A stretch of DNA of 64,000 nucleotides from Oreohelix idahoensis. Taxonomy: Eukaryota; Mollusca; Gastropoda; Stylommatophora; Oreohelicidae. Numbering within the stretch: position 1 is the first letter of the stretch; each line of letters begins with the position of its first letter. Shown piece by piece: positions 35,247-47,470 of the stretch. The notes under the pieces are model-generated. The model had not been told where the DNA came from, did not search any database, and saw only the letters and a program-made list of their open reading frames with translations. The stretch spans positions 548,501-612,500 of the forward strand of contig JAMPIV010015279.1 in the NCBI GenBank assembly GCA_024509875.1, written 5' to 3'. A program made the position numbers and the translations under genes.

Positions 35247-37817
35247 TGTCACGGGACGCGAGTAAGTCTGCAATTAAATTCCTAAAACCTAATGGTAATA
35301 TTTTGTCGGTAAATTTCTCACTGAATGAGTGTGTATTTCGACTTTCTATACTGATTGTCGGCACAGACATCGTTTTCATCAGTCGTGGAAAATTGACCAA
35401 TTTTACAAGGAATGTTGACATAACAATAGCCATCGCTCGGCGTGAGTCTTGTAAACGTAATAACATTCACCTGTAGAAAGTCATAAATGTCGCCCAACAG
35501 GGAGACATTACATAAACAGTCCATCGCCGGACGTCGCGGGTGTGTTTACACAAAGCCAGTAATACCCAATTAGTATTCTGGCTAGTAATAGAACATAATG
35601 TGCAGGCGGCGACAGAAGGCCAAGTAATTTTACAATGAGTATTGTGGTCAGTCGTTCAGACAAAGTAATATTGGATTAAAGGAGACTGAAAGTCTGAGCC
35701 AGGGACAACATGAAAGCAGTATGACTACGAAATTATAACGAGAAGAACAACACTGTACGTGCCCCAAAAGCGGCACGCAGACCAGTTGTCTCGGATAAGC
35801 AAAATATGAGAGCGACCATAGCAAAATAATACAGGAAATTTTACACAGTTTGAGGACGGAATGTCTGACTTTAGGAAAACAAACGAAATTTCACATGACA
35901 CAGGAAGCGAACCCGAAAAAAATCGCCTAGGCGATCCAGACGATATATAGCCCAAATATATTCATTGCTTGGCATTGGTAAGAGAAGCCATTCCGCCAAC
36001 CAAGACTTGGGGTTCTAGATTTCACGAGAAAGAATCAAGACATTGTGTCAGTGAAATTCGTATAGGGACACCAAGGTTAGTGTAATATATTTTGTACTTT
36101 ATCATTATTATGTCTTAACTTCATTCAGATAATATATACATATTTTCCATAAATATAACACTGTAAATACCAGTCACGTTTATTATAATATTATATTTCA
36201 CACTAATAAGTACAGGTTGCAATAAACGCCATGCAGAGAATGATTATATTTATAAGATTGCACAGTTTCCAGTAACTATAACGAAGTAAATACAAGACAC
36301 TTTTATTTTGCCTCTTACATTACATGTTAAACGTGCAGTAAACACCGCACAGCCCTTTCTTATAGTGATAAGATTTCACATACAAGACACTACAGGCGTA
36401 GCATAGTTTACGGGATACTTACAAAGGGTTCATTATTTTATCCATCACAGTGGTAGAGACAGGGACCATTTGAGATACTCATCCTTAGTCTACTACGTGG
36501 TTGGCGTTAATCACAGGACAAGCTTTAGAGTAGGGCCGACCGAGATACTGCGACGACACGCATCTCACACGTAATTAACGGCAACAACCTACCAATACTC
36601 CACGGGGGTCAGAAAGGAATTTACCAGGCGGTGAAGGGTCTTTCTATCATCGACTACCCACCCAAAAAGAAAGCAGAAAATACCCAGAAGGATTGCTGCA
36701 TTTCTAAATAGCTGTCCACGTGAAATTTAATGATCTGAAGTGGCAGTCGCCAACGGATGATTTTTTACAACAAGTGCCTTTGAGAAATTTAATGATCTGA
36801 AGTGGCAGTCGCCAACGGATGATTTTTTACAACAAGTGCCTTTGAGAAACTATGATCAAAAGCTGCAAGAGCAGACGGGAGATTTTGTAACCCCAGTGCC
36901 TACCAAATTTATCGAGATCCTAAATTACATGCAGTAAAGGACAGATTCTCCCTGTACAATTGATGCACCAACAAATACGAATATACAACATATTTCCATC
37001 ATCGTCACCACATAAGCAAAATACCAAGACAACAAAAGGACATCTGCATAACAGACGAAGTCTCACCCGCCTAACATTGTGTTCAACCTCACCCATGAAT
37101 AAGACACCTCGGACGCTCGGGACAATGTCAACACAGGCATTGTGAAAGACAAAAATACAAGCCGTGGACACCTGGCGAAATCGAGTGAACCGTCCAATGT
37201 TATTGTAGGCAGACAAAGACTTGTCCATTGTGTTCAAACAACCAGAGTTTATTGACAGTTAGCAAGAGACCAAGAAACACAAGATATCCTTTTTGTTAGT
37301 ATTTAGGAGTTACTTAAATTCATCATCATCACATAGGGTAGACTTTAGATTCATTTGTGTATTTTGCATTAACTAATATCTTTCTTCACAGGGATAGTTA
37401 ATGTTATTTCTAGTTGCATTTGTATCAGTGTAATTGAATGTTGTTATATTTCAGAACATTAATAAATGTTGTAGTTGTGTTTACCAACACACGTTATCAC
37501 ATATATAGAGAAGGAACGAAAGTGTGCGAAAGAGACATACTGTTCTTCTTCTCTTTCTCTTCTGTTCACTCAGTGTAATAGGGGAGTGGGGGCTCGTTAG
37601 TATATAGAGGGGGAGATAGAGTGGTAGGAGGTATATGTCACGAGATCCAGAATCACTGGGGCTATATGCTGGGAATTCATCCCAAAGTCTTATATTCACC
37701 TTCTCCACTCCTGCTGCTCATCTTCAACCGGGTGCCAGGCGAATCTGAGCCATTGACAAAGCCGGCACCTCACAGATAACTCTCTTTGGTTACCCTCACA
37801 GGGGTAACTTTGTGACA
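35247..37817 (+). repeat. 5' LTR, 2571 bp
   Basis: TGTCAC...GTGACA. It contains an internal near-perfect tandem duplication of about 62 bp (36723-36845) followed by a degenerate third unit, and an AATAAATG at about 37459 as a likely polyadenylation signal. Minus-strand frames that recur in both LTRs are conserved only because the LTRs are recent copies. Confidence 0.95.
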
Positions 37818-38536
37818 TAATTGTGGGCTGCAGTCCGGAATATACCTTGGGACTTGCCCTAGACTAAAACATAAAATAATTCTTTTTTGCAAATTTTGTA
37901 TAAACCTATTCACTGTCTTCTATACTGTTCCTTATTCTACTTAGGTAGAGGGAAAGAACACAGAATAGAGTATTAGATAACTAGATATTCATATTAGATA
38001 TTAAGATTAGATATTCATAGTATATTAAGAAAGACATTGACACATGTTAGAAGATTACACCGTATTAATTTATATGCACTTTATTACTGCATCTGGTTAC
38101 CAATATTGATTTGTTGTCATCATTATAAATTTACCTGGATTTTTTGGTAGTACCACGTGGGACTCGATCAAAAGGCATTGTTGAAGTCGGACGCTTTGAA
38201 CGAGCGACCCGACATTGTGTATTCCTTTTGTTCACAAGTGGACAATAGCGACTAAGCCACTGAGACGAAACATTTTAGTATTGTTTTCTTGGTAGGCAGG
38301 CAGTGGATGGTCAGAAATATTTGACTGGTATTCTTAGCAAGCCTTAGAATTGTATTGCCAAGGTTTTCTTTACTATTGTCATTTACCTGTACGGCTGTAA
38401 AGGTTATAGCGAAGCATACGGGACATTTGTTTTGGTTCTCCCTTTGGCCAAGGGCACAAATTTTTTCTTCGCCCTATATTTTTTTTCTCTCACATAATTT
38501 TGAGTAGCGATAGGCAGATTGAATTCTAGCTTGATC
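37818..38536 (+). other. 5' leader of the nested LTR element
   Basis: Non-coding, with the candidate primer binding site at 37824 and no ORF. Confidence 0.6.
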
Positions 38537-39643
38537 ATGGCAGATTTGAGGCAAATTCGCGCTGCGATTATCCAGGAAGCAACTAGTTTAAAACTAGAAA
38601 AAGGAGAACTTATGGAATATGTGGAAAAAATGTTAACTGCAGAGCAAGAAAGAAAAGATAAAACTGCAGAGCAAGAGAGAAAAGATAAACTAGCAGCAGA
38701 AGTAGAGCAAAGAAGATTGACATTAGCAGCGGAGAAGGAGGAGAGAGAAGCCAAGAAATTAGAAGCTGAGAGAGAGAGAGAGGCCGAGTATAGGAGATTC
38801 AAGGCAGAGTTAGAGAGAAATAAGGCAGAGAGAGAGCACGAACTTCGGATGAAGAGGTTGCTTAAAGCATTTGAACTATCCACACGAGTTGAACCAGAAA
38901 TATGTATTTCGGCCCATGAAGTGGCAGACGAGCTATCATATCGCCTAGAGGACACACCATCTTCGCCTTGCATTACGACATATGCAAAGAAATCTGCAGG
39001 AGAAACTGATTACGAGAAGGGCGCAGTTGACCGGTATCAGGGGAAGAAAGACAACTTGCTTTGCAATCCACATAGACAGGAAACTCAACACAACTCCTTT
39101 TCTCAGAACCAGAGGCAAGGGGAAAAATGGTGCCGGTATTGTCGCATGAAAAATCACTACACCAGTGAGTGCCGAAACCGCCCTCCTCTCCATCGCTTGG
39201 CGTATATAGAAACCCGAACAATGAAGGACAAAGAGTCCCGAGAAAAAGAGGGGGAAAAATCACACCCGGCGGTAGTTAATTCAATGGATTCCAGACACCG
39301 CTGCAGAGATAACGGAAAGTTATTAAAAGGCACAGAAGAACCCACTCTAATTGCGAGCGGTACCTTCGATGGATCTTGCAAGGGGACTTCGAATAAAACA
39401 ATTTCACCTGGCATCACAGGGAAGAAGAAAACAGGCACTTGTCTCCTGACATCAGGAGAACAATTATTACCTTACTCCACGGCCCTTCTACGTGGAAAGA
39501 AGCGACCGGACAGGAACGGGCATTCGCTATTATCCACGGAAATAGACAGTTGCACACATCGCCTAAGTCTGCCTTTACCCAAGACGAGGAAAAGTCAGAT
39601 CCTACCACTTTTAAAACTTACGGAGAGAAATGTGTGCCTTTAG
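38537..39643 (+). CDS. gag: Gag-like protein without capsid domain (coiled coil plus zinc knuckle)
   Basis: I take the ATG at 38537 (ATCATGGCAGA), which gives the same MAD... start as the Gag at 60717. The product is 368 residues. Residues about 35-112 are a Glu/Lys/Arg-rich coiled coil. At 39131-39172 lies CRYCRMKNHYTSEC, a perfect C-x2-C-x4-H-x4-C knuckle. Compared with the Gag at 60717-62160, the capsid/SCAN-like segment between coil and knuckle is missing, replaced by about 75 unrelated residues. After about codon 230 the frame drifts through sequence without recognised domains. Such a protein could bind RNA but should not build a particle by itself; this is inference. Confidence 0.75.
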   Translation: MADLRQIRAAIIQEATSLKLEKGELMEYVEKMLTAEQERKDKTAEQERKDKLAAEVEQRRLTLAAEKEEREAKKLEAEREREAEYRRFKAELERNKAEREHELRMKRLLKAFELSTRVEPEICISAHEVADELSYRLEDTPSSPCITTYAKKSAGETDYEKGAVDRYQGKKDNLLCNPHRQETQHNSFSQNQRQGEKWCRYCRMKNHYTSECRNRPPLHRLAYIETRTMKDKESREKEGEKSHPAVVNSMDSRHRCRDNGKLLKGTEEPTLIASGTFDGSCKGTSNKTISPGITGKKKTGTCLLTSGEQLLPYSTALLRGKKRPDRNGHSLLSTEIDSCTHRLSLPLPKTRKSQILPLLKLTERNVCL

Positions 39644-40190
39644 AAGGTATAACAACACATACGATTATCGGGACAGGGTGGACGACGGACACGGAGGCAC
39701 CCCCCGACTCTCTTCAAAAGGAGGTAGAAGAGGATCATGAGGAGAAAAGTGTGGTAGAGCCGGCGGGGATACAGCAGCTCAACACCCACGGGACTCCGAT
39801 TCTATATGTAGGCGAGACAAAAACTAAGCAGATAGAGAGAAGGAAAGACACCAGGCGACACAAGAGGAAACAGCTTGGTGTACGCGCTTTAGGCAAGGCA
39901 AGGCGCCGACGCGCGAAATTAACAACACACTGTACCCGACATAAACGGACAGATGGGTTGCACCGTATCTTGAATTATGACCATTCCACGGGCAAGATAC
40001 ACAAGATACGTAATAAGGACAAACAATGGCCAACTTTGATCCGTCGGCGGATTCAAAGATTGTTTATCAGAAGAAAGAAGTGGGGAAACACTTTTTATTT
40101 CAACAGATCGAAGAAAGAAACGAAGAGATTTGATGTCAATAGGAATGAATAGGGTCACTCAAGAGAGAGAAGTGGGGAAACATTGGTTAT
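39644..40190 (+). pseudogene. degraded Gag-Pol linker, no domain recognised
   Basis: A frame open from 39439 to 40152, without an ATG, overlaps the end of gag. It is rich in Lys, Arg, Thr and His (RRKDTRRHKRKQ) and has no recognisable enzyme domain. It lies where the Gag-Pol junction should be. Confidence 0.4.
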
Positions 40191-41567
40191 GTGGACAGAA
40201 CGAAGAGAGGCACCCAGACATTTGATGTCAGTCAGAATGGGTCACTCAAGAGAAAGAAGGGGTTTAAACCTGGCAACGAATATTACAAGGACCCTAATGC
40301 AAAAGGGCGGAAAAGGAAAAGTGATATTTTAGGGACGGCAACTAGCGCCCGGATTCCCTCGGAACGCAACGTTGTCAATAGAGAAAGAGCGGAAGAGGTA
40401 TTCGATTCCAGGCTGGAATTCGATTCGAAAATCAGTTCAAGACTGGTTAGACCAGAACAATTGACTGATGGAACTGTGGAAATTCAGTTCACAGGTAACG
40501 GCGATCCTCCATTGATGGCGGCTATCGCCCGGACTCCCATTGAAGGCAGATATGTCAAGGGAGAACTACGAACGGCAGTTTTAAATGATCATACATATGA
40601 AGTCATTTTAGGCTACAAATATGTGAGTTTAGGAGACACTCGTCAATCAAGAGTCACAGCTGAAGTGCAGACAAGTGACCAAGCGAAGGAGAAGAGACAA
40701 GGAGACGAGGTTGACTTCCATCCGCAAGAGCTGAGACCAGCTCAAAACAACGACAAATCGGTAGAACCTTGTTTTAAGAAGAGACTGAAGGGAGACAATC
40801 CATCGCAACCAGGAGACTGCTTTAAACAGCAAGGACAACTCCTTAGGAAAGTAGGAAAGCGCGGATATGAGTATAAGCAACTGGTAGTACCAGCACGATA
40901 TAGATTTTATATCTTAGGTATGGGACATGCTAGTGAATCTAGTGGTCAGGTCAGACAATACATCACTACGCAAAGAATCACCCACCATTATTATTGGCAG
41001 GGAATCGCAAGGGACATGGATCAATTTATCAGATCAGGTCCTGAATGCCAGAGAGGGGCATCAAATCATGGGAAAAGTGAGGAAGCCACTGTTAAGGGAA
41101 ACAGACTACGTATGAAGAAGAGGAGGCGTCAACATGACGGAGAATATAATACGACTGGTCCTAAGTGTGAGCTAGAGATAGGCAAACAAGTTTTACTGTT
41201 TATGCATAGTAAACAGAACAGGTTACTGATTGGATGGCACGGGCCATACGCAATGGTCGAGAAGGCATCTCGAACCAATGATAAGATTCCAATGGAGAAT
41301 CAGCTGGAAATATATAATATTATTCTGCTAAAGAGATACTTAGCCAGACACATAACTGAAGCGGCCAACTTCAGGACACGAGCAGCCACAAAGCATTTGA
41401 ATAAAGGAAATCCGAACTCAGCACTGCAGCCCAATGCGGCTAGACAGTCATCTGCAGGTGTGCAGAAAAATCACAACACACTCTACGAACGTAGTCGAGC
41501 AGGGGCGACAACTCTTGACTACGGTCACGATATTGAAACAGGAAAGGGAGCAGCTCTTTATAGCTGA
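40191..41567 (+). pseudogene. pol: Pol remnant: altered protease, integrase finger and GPY/F module without catalytic core
   Basis: Open for 458 codons but without an ATG start (GTG first). At 40422 the retropepsin active-site position reads DSK instead of D-T/S-G, followed by LVRPEQLT and, near codons 130-142, a EVILGYK block as in Gypsy-type proteases. At about 40916-41060 the integrase zinc finger is seen (GMGHASESSG ... HHYYWQGIARDM ... PECQRG), but the second His and first Cys positions are changed. The integrase core with its DDE residues is absent. About 41230-41345 is the GPY/F module (IGWHGPYAMVEKASRTN, then LLKRYL). No RT follows before the 3' LTR. Confidence 0.75.
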
Positions 41568-41752
41568 TGCAGGAGAAGCAACTGAGGAAGATTGCGAGAA
41601 GAACGATTTGAACGAGGAGAAGGATGGTGGAAACGAGGAAGATGAGGAGGATAGTGATAGCGAGGAGATAACATCAGCCGACAATAGGGAATGTAAAATG
41701 CATCCTGACTCGCAGGAGTCTTCCCAAGCTAAGACTTCGTGTGGGGGACATA

Positions 41753-44326
41753 TGTCACGGGACGCGAGTAAGTCTGCAATTAAATTCCTAAAACCTAATG
41801 GTAATATTTTGTCGGTAAATTTCTCACTGAATGAGTGTGTATTTCGACTTTCTATACTGATTGTCGGCACAGACATCGTTTTCATCAGTCGTGAAAAAAT
41901 TGACCAATTTTACAAGGAATGTTGACATAACAATAGCCATCGCTCGGCGTGAGTCTTGTAAACGTAATAACATTCACCTGTAGAAAGTCATAAATGTCGC
42001 CCAACAGGGAGACATTACATAAACAGTCCATCGCCGGACGTCGCGGGTGTGTTTACACAAAGCCAGTAATACCCAATTAGTATTTTGGCTAGTAATAGAA
42101 CATAATGTGCAGGCGGCGACAGAAGGCCAAGTAATTTTACAATGAGTATTGTGGTCAGTCGTTCAGACAAAGTAATATTGGATTAAAGGAGACTGAAAGT
42201 CTGAGCCAGGGACAACATGAAAGCAGTATGAATACGAAATTATAACGAGAAGAACAACACTGTACGTGCCCCAAAAGACGAACGCAGACAAGTTGTCTCG
42301 GATAAGCAAAATATGAGAGCGACCATAGCAAAATAATACAGGAAATTTTACACAGTTTGAGGACGGAATGTCTGACTTTAGGAAAACAAACGAAATTTCA
42401 CATGACACAGGAAGCGAACCCGAAAAAAAAATCGCCCTAGGCGATCCAGACGATATATAACCCAACTATATTCATTGCTTGGCATTGGTAAGAGAAACCA
42501 TTCCGCCAACCAAGACTTGGGGTTCTAGATTTCACGAGAAAGAATCAAGACATTGTGTCAGTGAAATTCGTATAGGGACACCAAGGTTAGTGTAATATAT
42601 TTTGTACTTTATCATTATTATGTCTTAACTTCATTCAGATAATATATACATATTTTCCATAAATATAACACTGTAAATACCAGTCACGTTTATTATAATA
42701 TTATATTTCACACTAATAAGTACAGGTTGCAATAAACGCCATGCAGAGAATGATTATATTTATAAGATTGCACAGTTTCCAGTAACTATAACGAAGTAAA
42801 TACAAGACACTTTTATTTTGCCTCTTACATTACATGTTAAACGTGCAGTAAACACCGCACAGCCCTTTCTTATAGTGATAAGATTTCACATACAAGACAC
42901 TACAGGCGTAGCATAGTTTACGGGATACTTACAAAGGGTTCATTATTTTATCCATCACAGTGGTAGAGACAGGGACCATTTGAGATACTCATCCTTAGTC
43001 TACTACGTGGTTGGCGTTAATCACAGGACAAGCTTTAGAGTAGGGCCGACCGAGATACTGCGACGACACGCATCTCACACGTAATTAACGGCAACAACCT
43101 ACCAATACTCCACGGGGGTCAGAAAGGAATTTACCAGGCGGTGAAGGGTCTTTCTATCATCGACTACCCACCCAAAAAGAAAGCAGAAAATACCCAGAAG
43201 GATTGCTGCATTTCTAAATAGCTGTCCACGTGAAATTTAATGATCTGAAGTGGCAGTCGCCAACGGATGATTTTTACAACAAGTGCCTTTGAGAAATTTA
43301 ATGATCTGAAGTGGCAGTCGCCAACGGATGATTTTTTACAACAAGTGCCTTTGAGAAACTATGATCAAAAGCTGCAAGAGCAGACGGGAGATTTTGTAAC
43401 CCCAGTGCCTACCAAATTTATCGAGATCCTAAATTACATGCAGTAAAGGACAGATTCTCCCTGTACAATTGATGCACCAACAAATACGAATATACAACAT
43501 ATTTCCATCATCGTCACCACATAAGCAAAATACCAAGACAACAAAAGGACATCTGCATAACAGACGAAGTCTCACCCGCCTAACATTGTGTTCAACCTCA
43601 CCCATGAATAAGACACCTCGGACGCGCGGGACAATGTCAACACAGGCATTGTGAAAGACAAAAATACAAGCCGTGGACACCTGGCGAAATCGAGTGAACC
43701 GTCCAATGTTATTGTAGGCAGACAAAGACTTGTCCATTGTGTTCAAACAACCAGAGTTTATTGACAGTTAGCAAGAGACCAAGAAACACAAGATATCCTT
43801 TTTGTTAGTATTTAGGAGTTACTTAAATTCATCATCATCACATAGGGTAGACTTTAGATTCATTTGTGTATTTTGCATTAACTAATATCTTTCTTCACAG
43901 GGATAGTTAATGTTATTTCTAGTTGCATTTGTATCAGTGTAATTGAATGTTGTTATATTTCAGAACATTAATAAATGTTGTAGTTGTGTTTACCAACACA
44001 CGTTATCACATATATAGAGAAGGAACGAAAGTGTGCGAAAGAGACATACTGTTCTTCTTCTCTTTCTCTTCTGTTCACTCAGTGTAATAGGGGAGTGGGG
44101 GCTCGTTAGTATATAGAGGGGGAGATAGAGTGGTAGGAGGTATATGTCACGAGATCCAGAATCACTGGGGCTATATGCTGGGAATTCATCCCAAAGTCTT
44201 ATATTCACCTTCTCCACTCCTGCTGCTCATCTTCAACCGGGTGCCAGGCGAATCTGAGCCATTGACAAAGCCGGCACCTCACAGATAACTCTCTTTGGTT
44301 ACCCTCACAGGGGTAACTTTGTGACA
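41753..44326 (+). repeat. 3' LTR, 2574 bp
   Basis: Matches 35247-37817 nearly base for base. Differences are mostly in the first 750 bp (for example a cluster of substitutions near 42277-42292 and length changes in A runs). Confidence 0.95.
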
Positions 44327-44331
44327 CATTG

Positions 44332-45321
44332 CAATATACACCAGGAGAGTATGTGTGCGAAGATTTCGTCACTATCTTTGAACTCTGTAATGGAAACTGT
44401 TGTCAAGATAGTTAACTTCATAGTTTCTCGCTCTTCATTGACCCACAGGCAATTCAAGTCTCTTCTACAAGAAATGGAGAGCGCATGTGCGGACCTTCCG
44501 CTGTACAGCAATGTTCGTTGGCTTAGTCGAGGTAATGTTTTGAACAGATTTGTATCATGTCTAGAAGCAATCAAGGGGTTTCTTGATGAAAAAGAACAAC
44601 ATTTCCCGGAACTGAATGACGAGGACTGGCTGTGCAAGCTGATGTTTCTGGCTGACATAACTACAAATCTGAATGAATTAAACTTGCGTTTATAAGGGCA
44701 GGGTCAAACAGTACTTGATCTTTTTGAGCACTGGAAAGGATTTGCGTCAAAATTAGACATATTTTGCAGAGATATTACCACTAACACATACAAGTATTCT
44801 CCAAACGTAAAGGCTCATTCAAATCGATTTACTGTCAACAGAGATGAGCTTCAGAAGTACGTTGAAGCGCACAAAGGAGAGTTTGCTAAAGGAGGTCAAG
44901 ACTTAAAATTCACGGGCCCATGTTTTCTTATCTCATCAAGCCCGACTTGATTGATCATACTAACATCCCATTTGACCTATCTCTTTTTGAGTGGATGGAT
45001 GTTGACAATTCTGAAATGCAACACTTCGAATTCAAGGCATCAGAGTTATGGATGATAACATTTGTAGAATTGCGAAAAACTCTGGAAGGAAGCTGCTTGG
45101 AAAAGTCAGCTGCCATCCTCAACTGCTGGACATCCCTGCCTGAAGCGTTCACCTGTTTGAAGAAAGTTGCATTTGCTCTACTTTCGGCTTTTGGGTCAAC
45201 TTATACATGTGAACAAATTTTCTCACACATGAAAGCTGTTTTAAGTCCAAAGAGAAGTCGCCTAACACCTGTGCATTTAGAAGCCTGTGTGAAGCTGAAA
45301 TTGACAAAATACACATATTGA
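44332..45321 (+). pseudogene. hAT transposase, C-terminal half with dimerisation domain
   Basis: It continues the split gene in the same frame after the nested element (SFHC, then IHQESMCAK across the junction). A stop (TAA for a Gln codon) lies at 44693-44695 and a frameshift near 44930. The last part (44920-45321) contains LLSAFGSTYTCEQIFSHMKA and a short basic end, which is the hAT C-terminal dimerisation region (hATC). AT-rich 3' sequence of about 450 bp follows up to the terminal repeat. Confidence 0.85.
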
Positions 45322-45794
45322 ACAATTAACCAAGGAGAAGCAAGGACACGGGTCCCATTAATTGATTAATGACTCAGATCAATAATAATCAATGATTTCT
45401 CATATTAAAATTTTAATAACGTGTTTTATGTTTAGTTTATTTAACTGTTTTGTTCTTCAAACTGTTGGACTTTCTGTCTTAACAAAATATACATACGGCA
45501 ATTTTATTATAAAGTTTCAAACTAATGTGTTCAGAACTTAAATTTTGCAAAACATAATATTTGTATTGATATTTGTTCCTATTTATATTAAAATATTGAA
45601 TAATCTACAAAGAATAGAATAGTTTTTTAATGTATCGGAAACATGTTAATACAAGATCATTTTTAAATTGTTTCAATAATTGTTGTTTATAAAAATGTGG
45701 TGGACTTAGGTTGGCACGCTGAGTGACTTTGCAACATTACTTCGGCACGACACTACTAAAAGTTTGCCGACCCCTGGCTTAGGGGATCACCATG

Positions 45795-45810
45795 CCTAAA
45801 TCCGGCCCTG
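45795..45810 (-). mobile_element. hAT-like terminal repeat of the outer, older element
   Basis: On the minus strand it reads CAGGGCCGGATTTAGG, a hAT-type terminus. It continues across the inner hAT insertion into 33498-33722. The other end was not found. Confidence 0.4.
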
Positions 45811-47470
45811 CAGGACAGAAGGGGTCGTCATGTTGTTGTTGAGGAGCTGTGCTCCGATGGGAGCTGAGATGTATTATTGATAATGATGATGAAGTTTAAC
45901 AAGATGAGCAGCTCTCAAAAATTATCGCCTTGTATGTGTGACATGATAAACTGCGTGTTTGAGTGAAAACAAAAGAACTAGTTCAAACCAGTTTTGGTGG
46001 GGAGAATGGAAAGAACGATCTAGCAAACGAACGAATCTAAAGCTTTATCTATACTGGTGAAGAAATTTACAATTCACTTTTTTACGTCATCAGTTCAAGT
46101 TCTTTCCACATCTTCCTCGTCATTTTCACTTCTGTCTCCCGTCCTCTTCTCCGTGTGTGTGTGTGTTTTTTTTTTTTTAAATCATATCTTACATCCATAT
46201 TCCTTACAATCCGTTAATTGTACTAGTGCTGATATATTTACGTAAAACTCTAGCTTCAAAATTCCTAGTCCCCAGAGATTCCAATCTACTCACACAGTTT
46301 GCATGTACGTGTCTCAAACTACCAATTACCTGTACGATGAAAAAAGTGCGATAGTCTAATTCGTTGATTTCCGCACTCATTGGATACCAGTTTTCGAGGA
46401 TGGTATATTTGAACTACGTTTTTCCTTAGTTTTATCCCAATTTTATACTTTATTAATCTTCATTCAGTTTCCTTTAGAAACATGTGAGGCACTACTATGA
46501 TTTAACAGATCATGGACAGAACCAGTCCTTAAACTGTAGCATTACATGAAAACTCAAAGCTATAGACAATTCCATATTTCAAACATGAAAAAGCCACCTC
46601 GACTTTTCAGACTTAAGCACATTAAATTATTAATGTGTTTTACCCAACATGGACGGTGTTATATGAGACAGTTTTATTCAGAAATTTAAGGACATGCACA
46701 GTTAATGTCACCGTATTAAACTTAAAATCGTCAGTAATACCAATAAAAGCTTTCCCATGACTATTTTATATCTGACATGTCTTAAAAATAAACGATTCCT
46801 AGTGTATGGTATTATTCAGTTCTGACCGGTACGTCTGAGAAAGGGTTAGTTTGATTTGTTTGTTAAGCCATTTAAAAATTCTATTTATTTGTGGTTTTTG
46901 TCAAGTACAAAGCCTGGTGGTTGCTTCATCGTGTCTCTTAACAACATCTTGTCGCCAGTATCAATAAATTCTGGGTTTGACATCTTTCCATACAATGATT
47001 TCAAACTGTCAGGTGACTTCAATTGCATTTTATAAAACGCTGCATTTAACTGGGCTATCTTTTACCTCAGATATCGCACGTCCATCCAATTTTATTAATG
47101 TGTCTGAGTATCTGAATCTGTTGACTTTGTTTCAAAACTGTTCCATTTGTTATAATAGTGCATTTTTTACTAATTGCTGAAGACTTTGGATTGGCTTTGT
47201 ACAACACGTAAGATCTCTTTATATAAAAATATGGTAGTAATTTTTGCCTGGTCCTGCAGGCCTAACGTGAGAAGTAGCTGCGGTGCATTTGTCAAAAGGG
47301 CAAAAGAACGAAAATTGAGATTAGTCTATATTCGGATAATTTATATTCTCATGAATTTAAATGTCAAAATCTTTTGTGATAACATATTCTAAGTAGGTGT
47401 GTTTTAATTTTGTAAATACAATTTTCTTCAGAAATTGTGCTTTTCTTTGAAGAAAATCATGATTTTCTCA
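45811..47470. other. unassigned AT-rich DNA
   Basis: A (GT)n-(T)n stretch lies at 46148-46170. No gene or element that I can support. Confidence 0.5.

Larger units (their letters stand above)
35247..44326 (+). mobile_element. young LTR retrotransposon, Gmr1/Gypsy-like, non-autonomous skeleton
   Basis: Two 2.57-kb direct repeats begin TGTCACGGG and end TTTGTGACA (TGTCAC/GTGACA inverted ends). They are flanked by an exact 5-bp duplication CATTG (35242-35246, 44327-44331). The LTRs differ by only about a dozen substitutions and a few small indels by eye, so the insertion is recent. A candidate primer binding site TGGGCTGCAGTCC starts at 37824, 7 nt after the LTR. A purine-rich GTGGGGGACA precedes the 3' LTR. 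The 3.9-kb interior lacks RT, RNase H and the integrase core. Integrase C-terminal residues resemble those of the element at 60717-64000. Confidence 0.93.
33731..45776 (+). mobile_element. complete hAT DNA transposon, split by a nested LTR retrotransposon
   Basis: The left end CAGGGGTCGGCAAACT (33731-33746) is the perfect 16-bp inverse of the right end (45761-45776). Both are flanked by an exact 8-bp target duplication GCTTAGGG (33723-33730 and 45777-45784), the hallmark of hAT. Removing the nested element and its duplication leaves a hAT of about 2.96 kb carrying one transposase gene. The ends look mobilisable but the transposase is broken. Confidence 0.95.

Noticed and set aside
36920..37237. 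105-codon minus-strand ORF conserved at 43429-43746
   Set aside because: Conservation is fully explained by the two recent LTR copies; there is no domain, and the ORF is antisense to the element.
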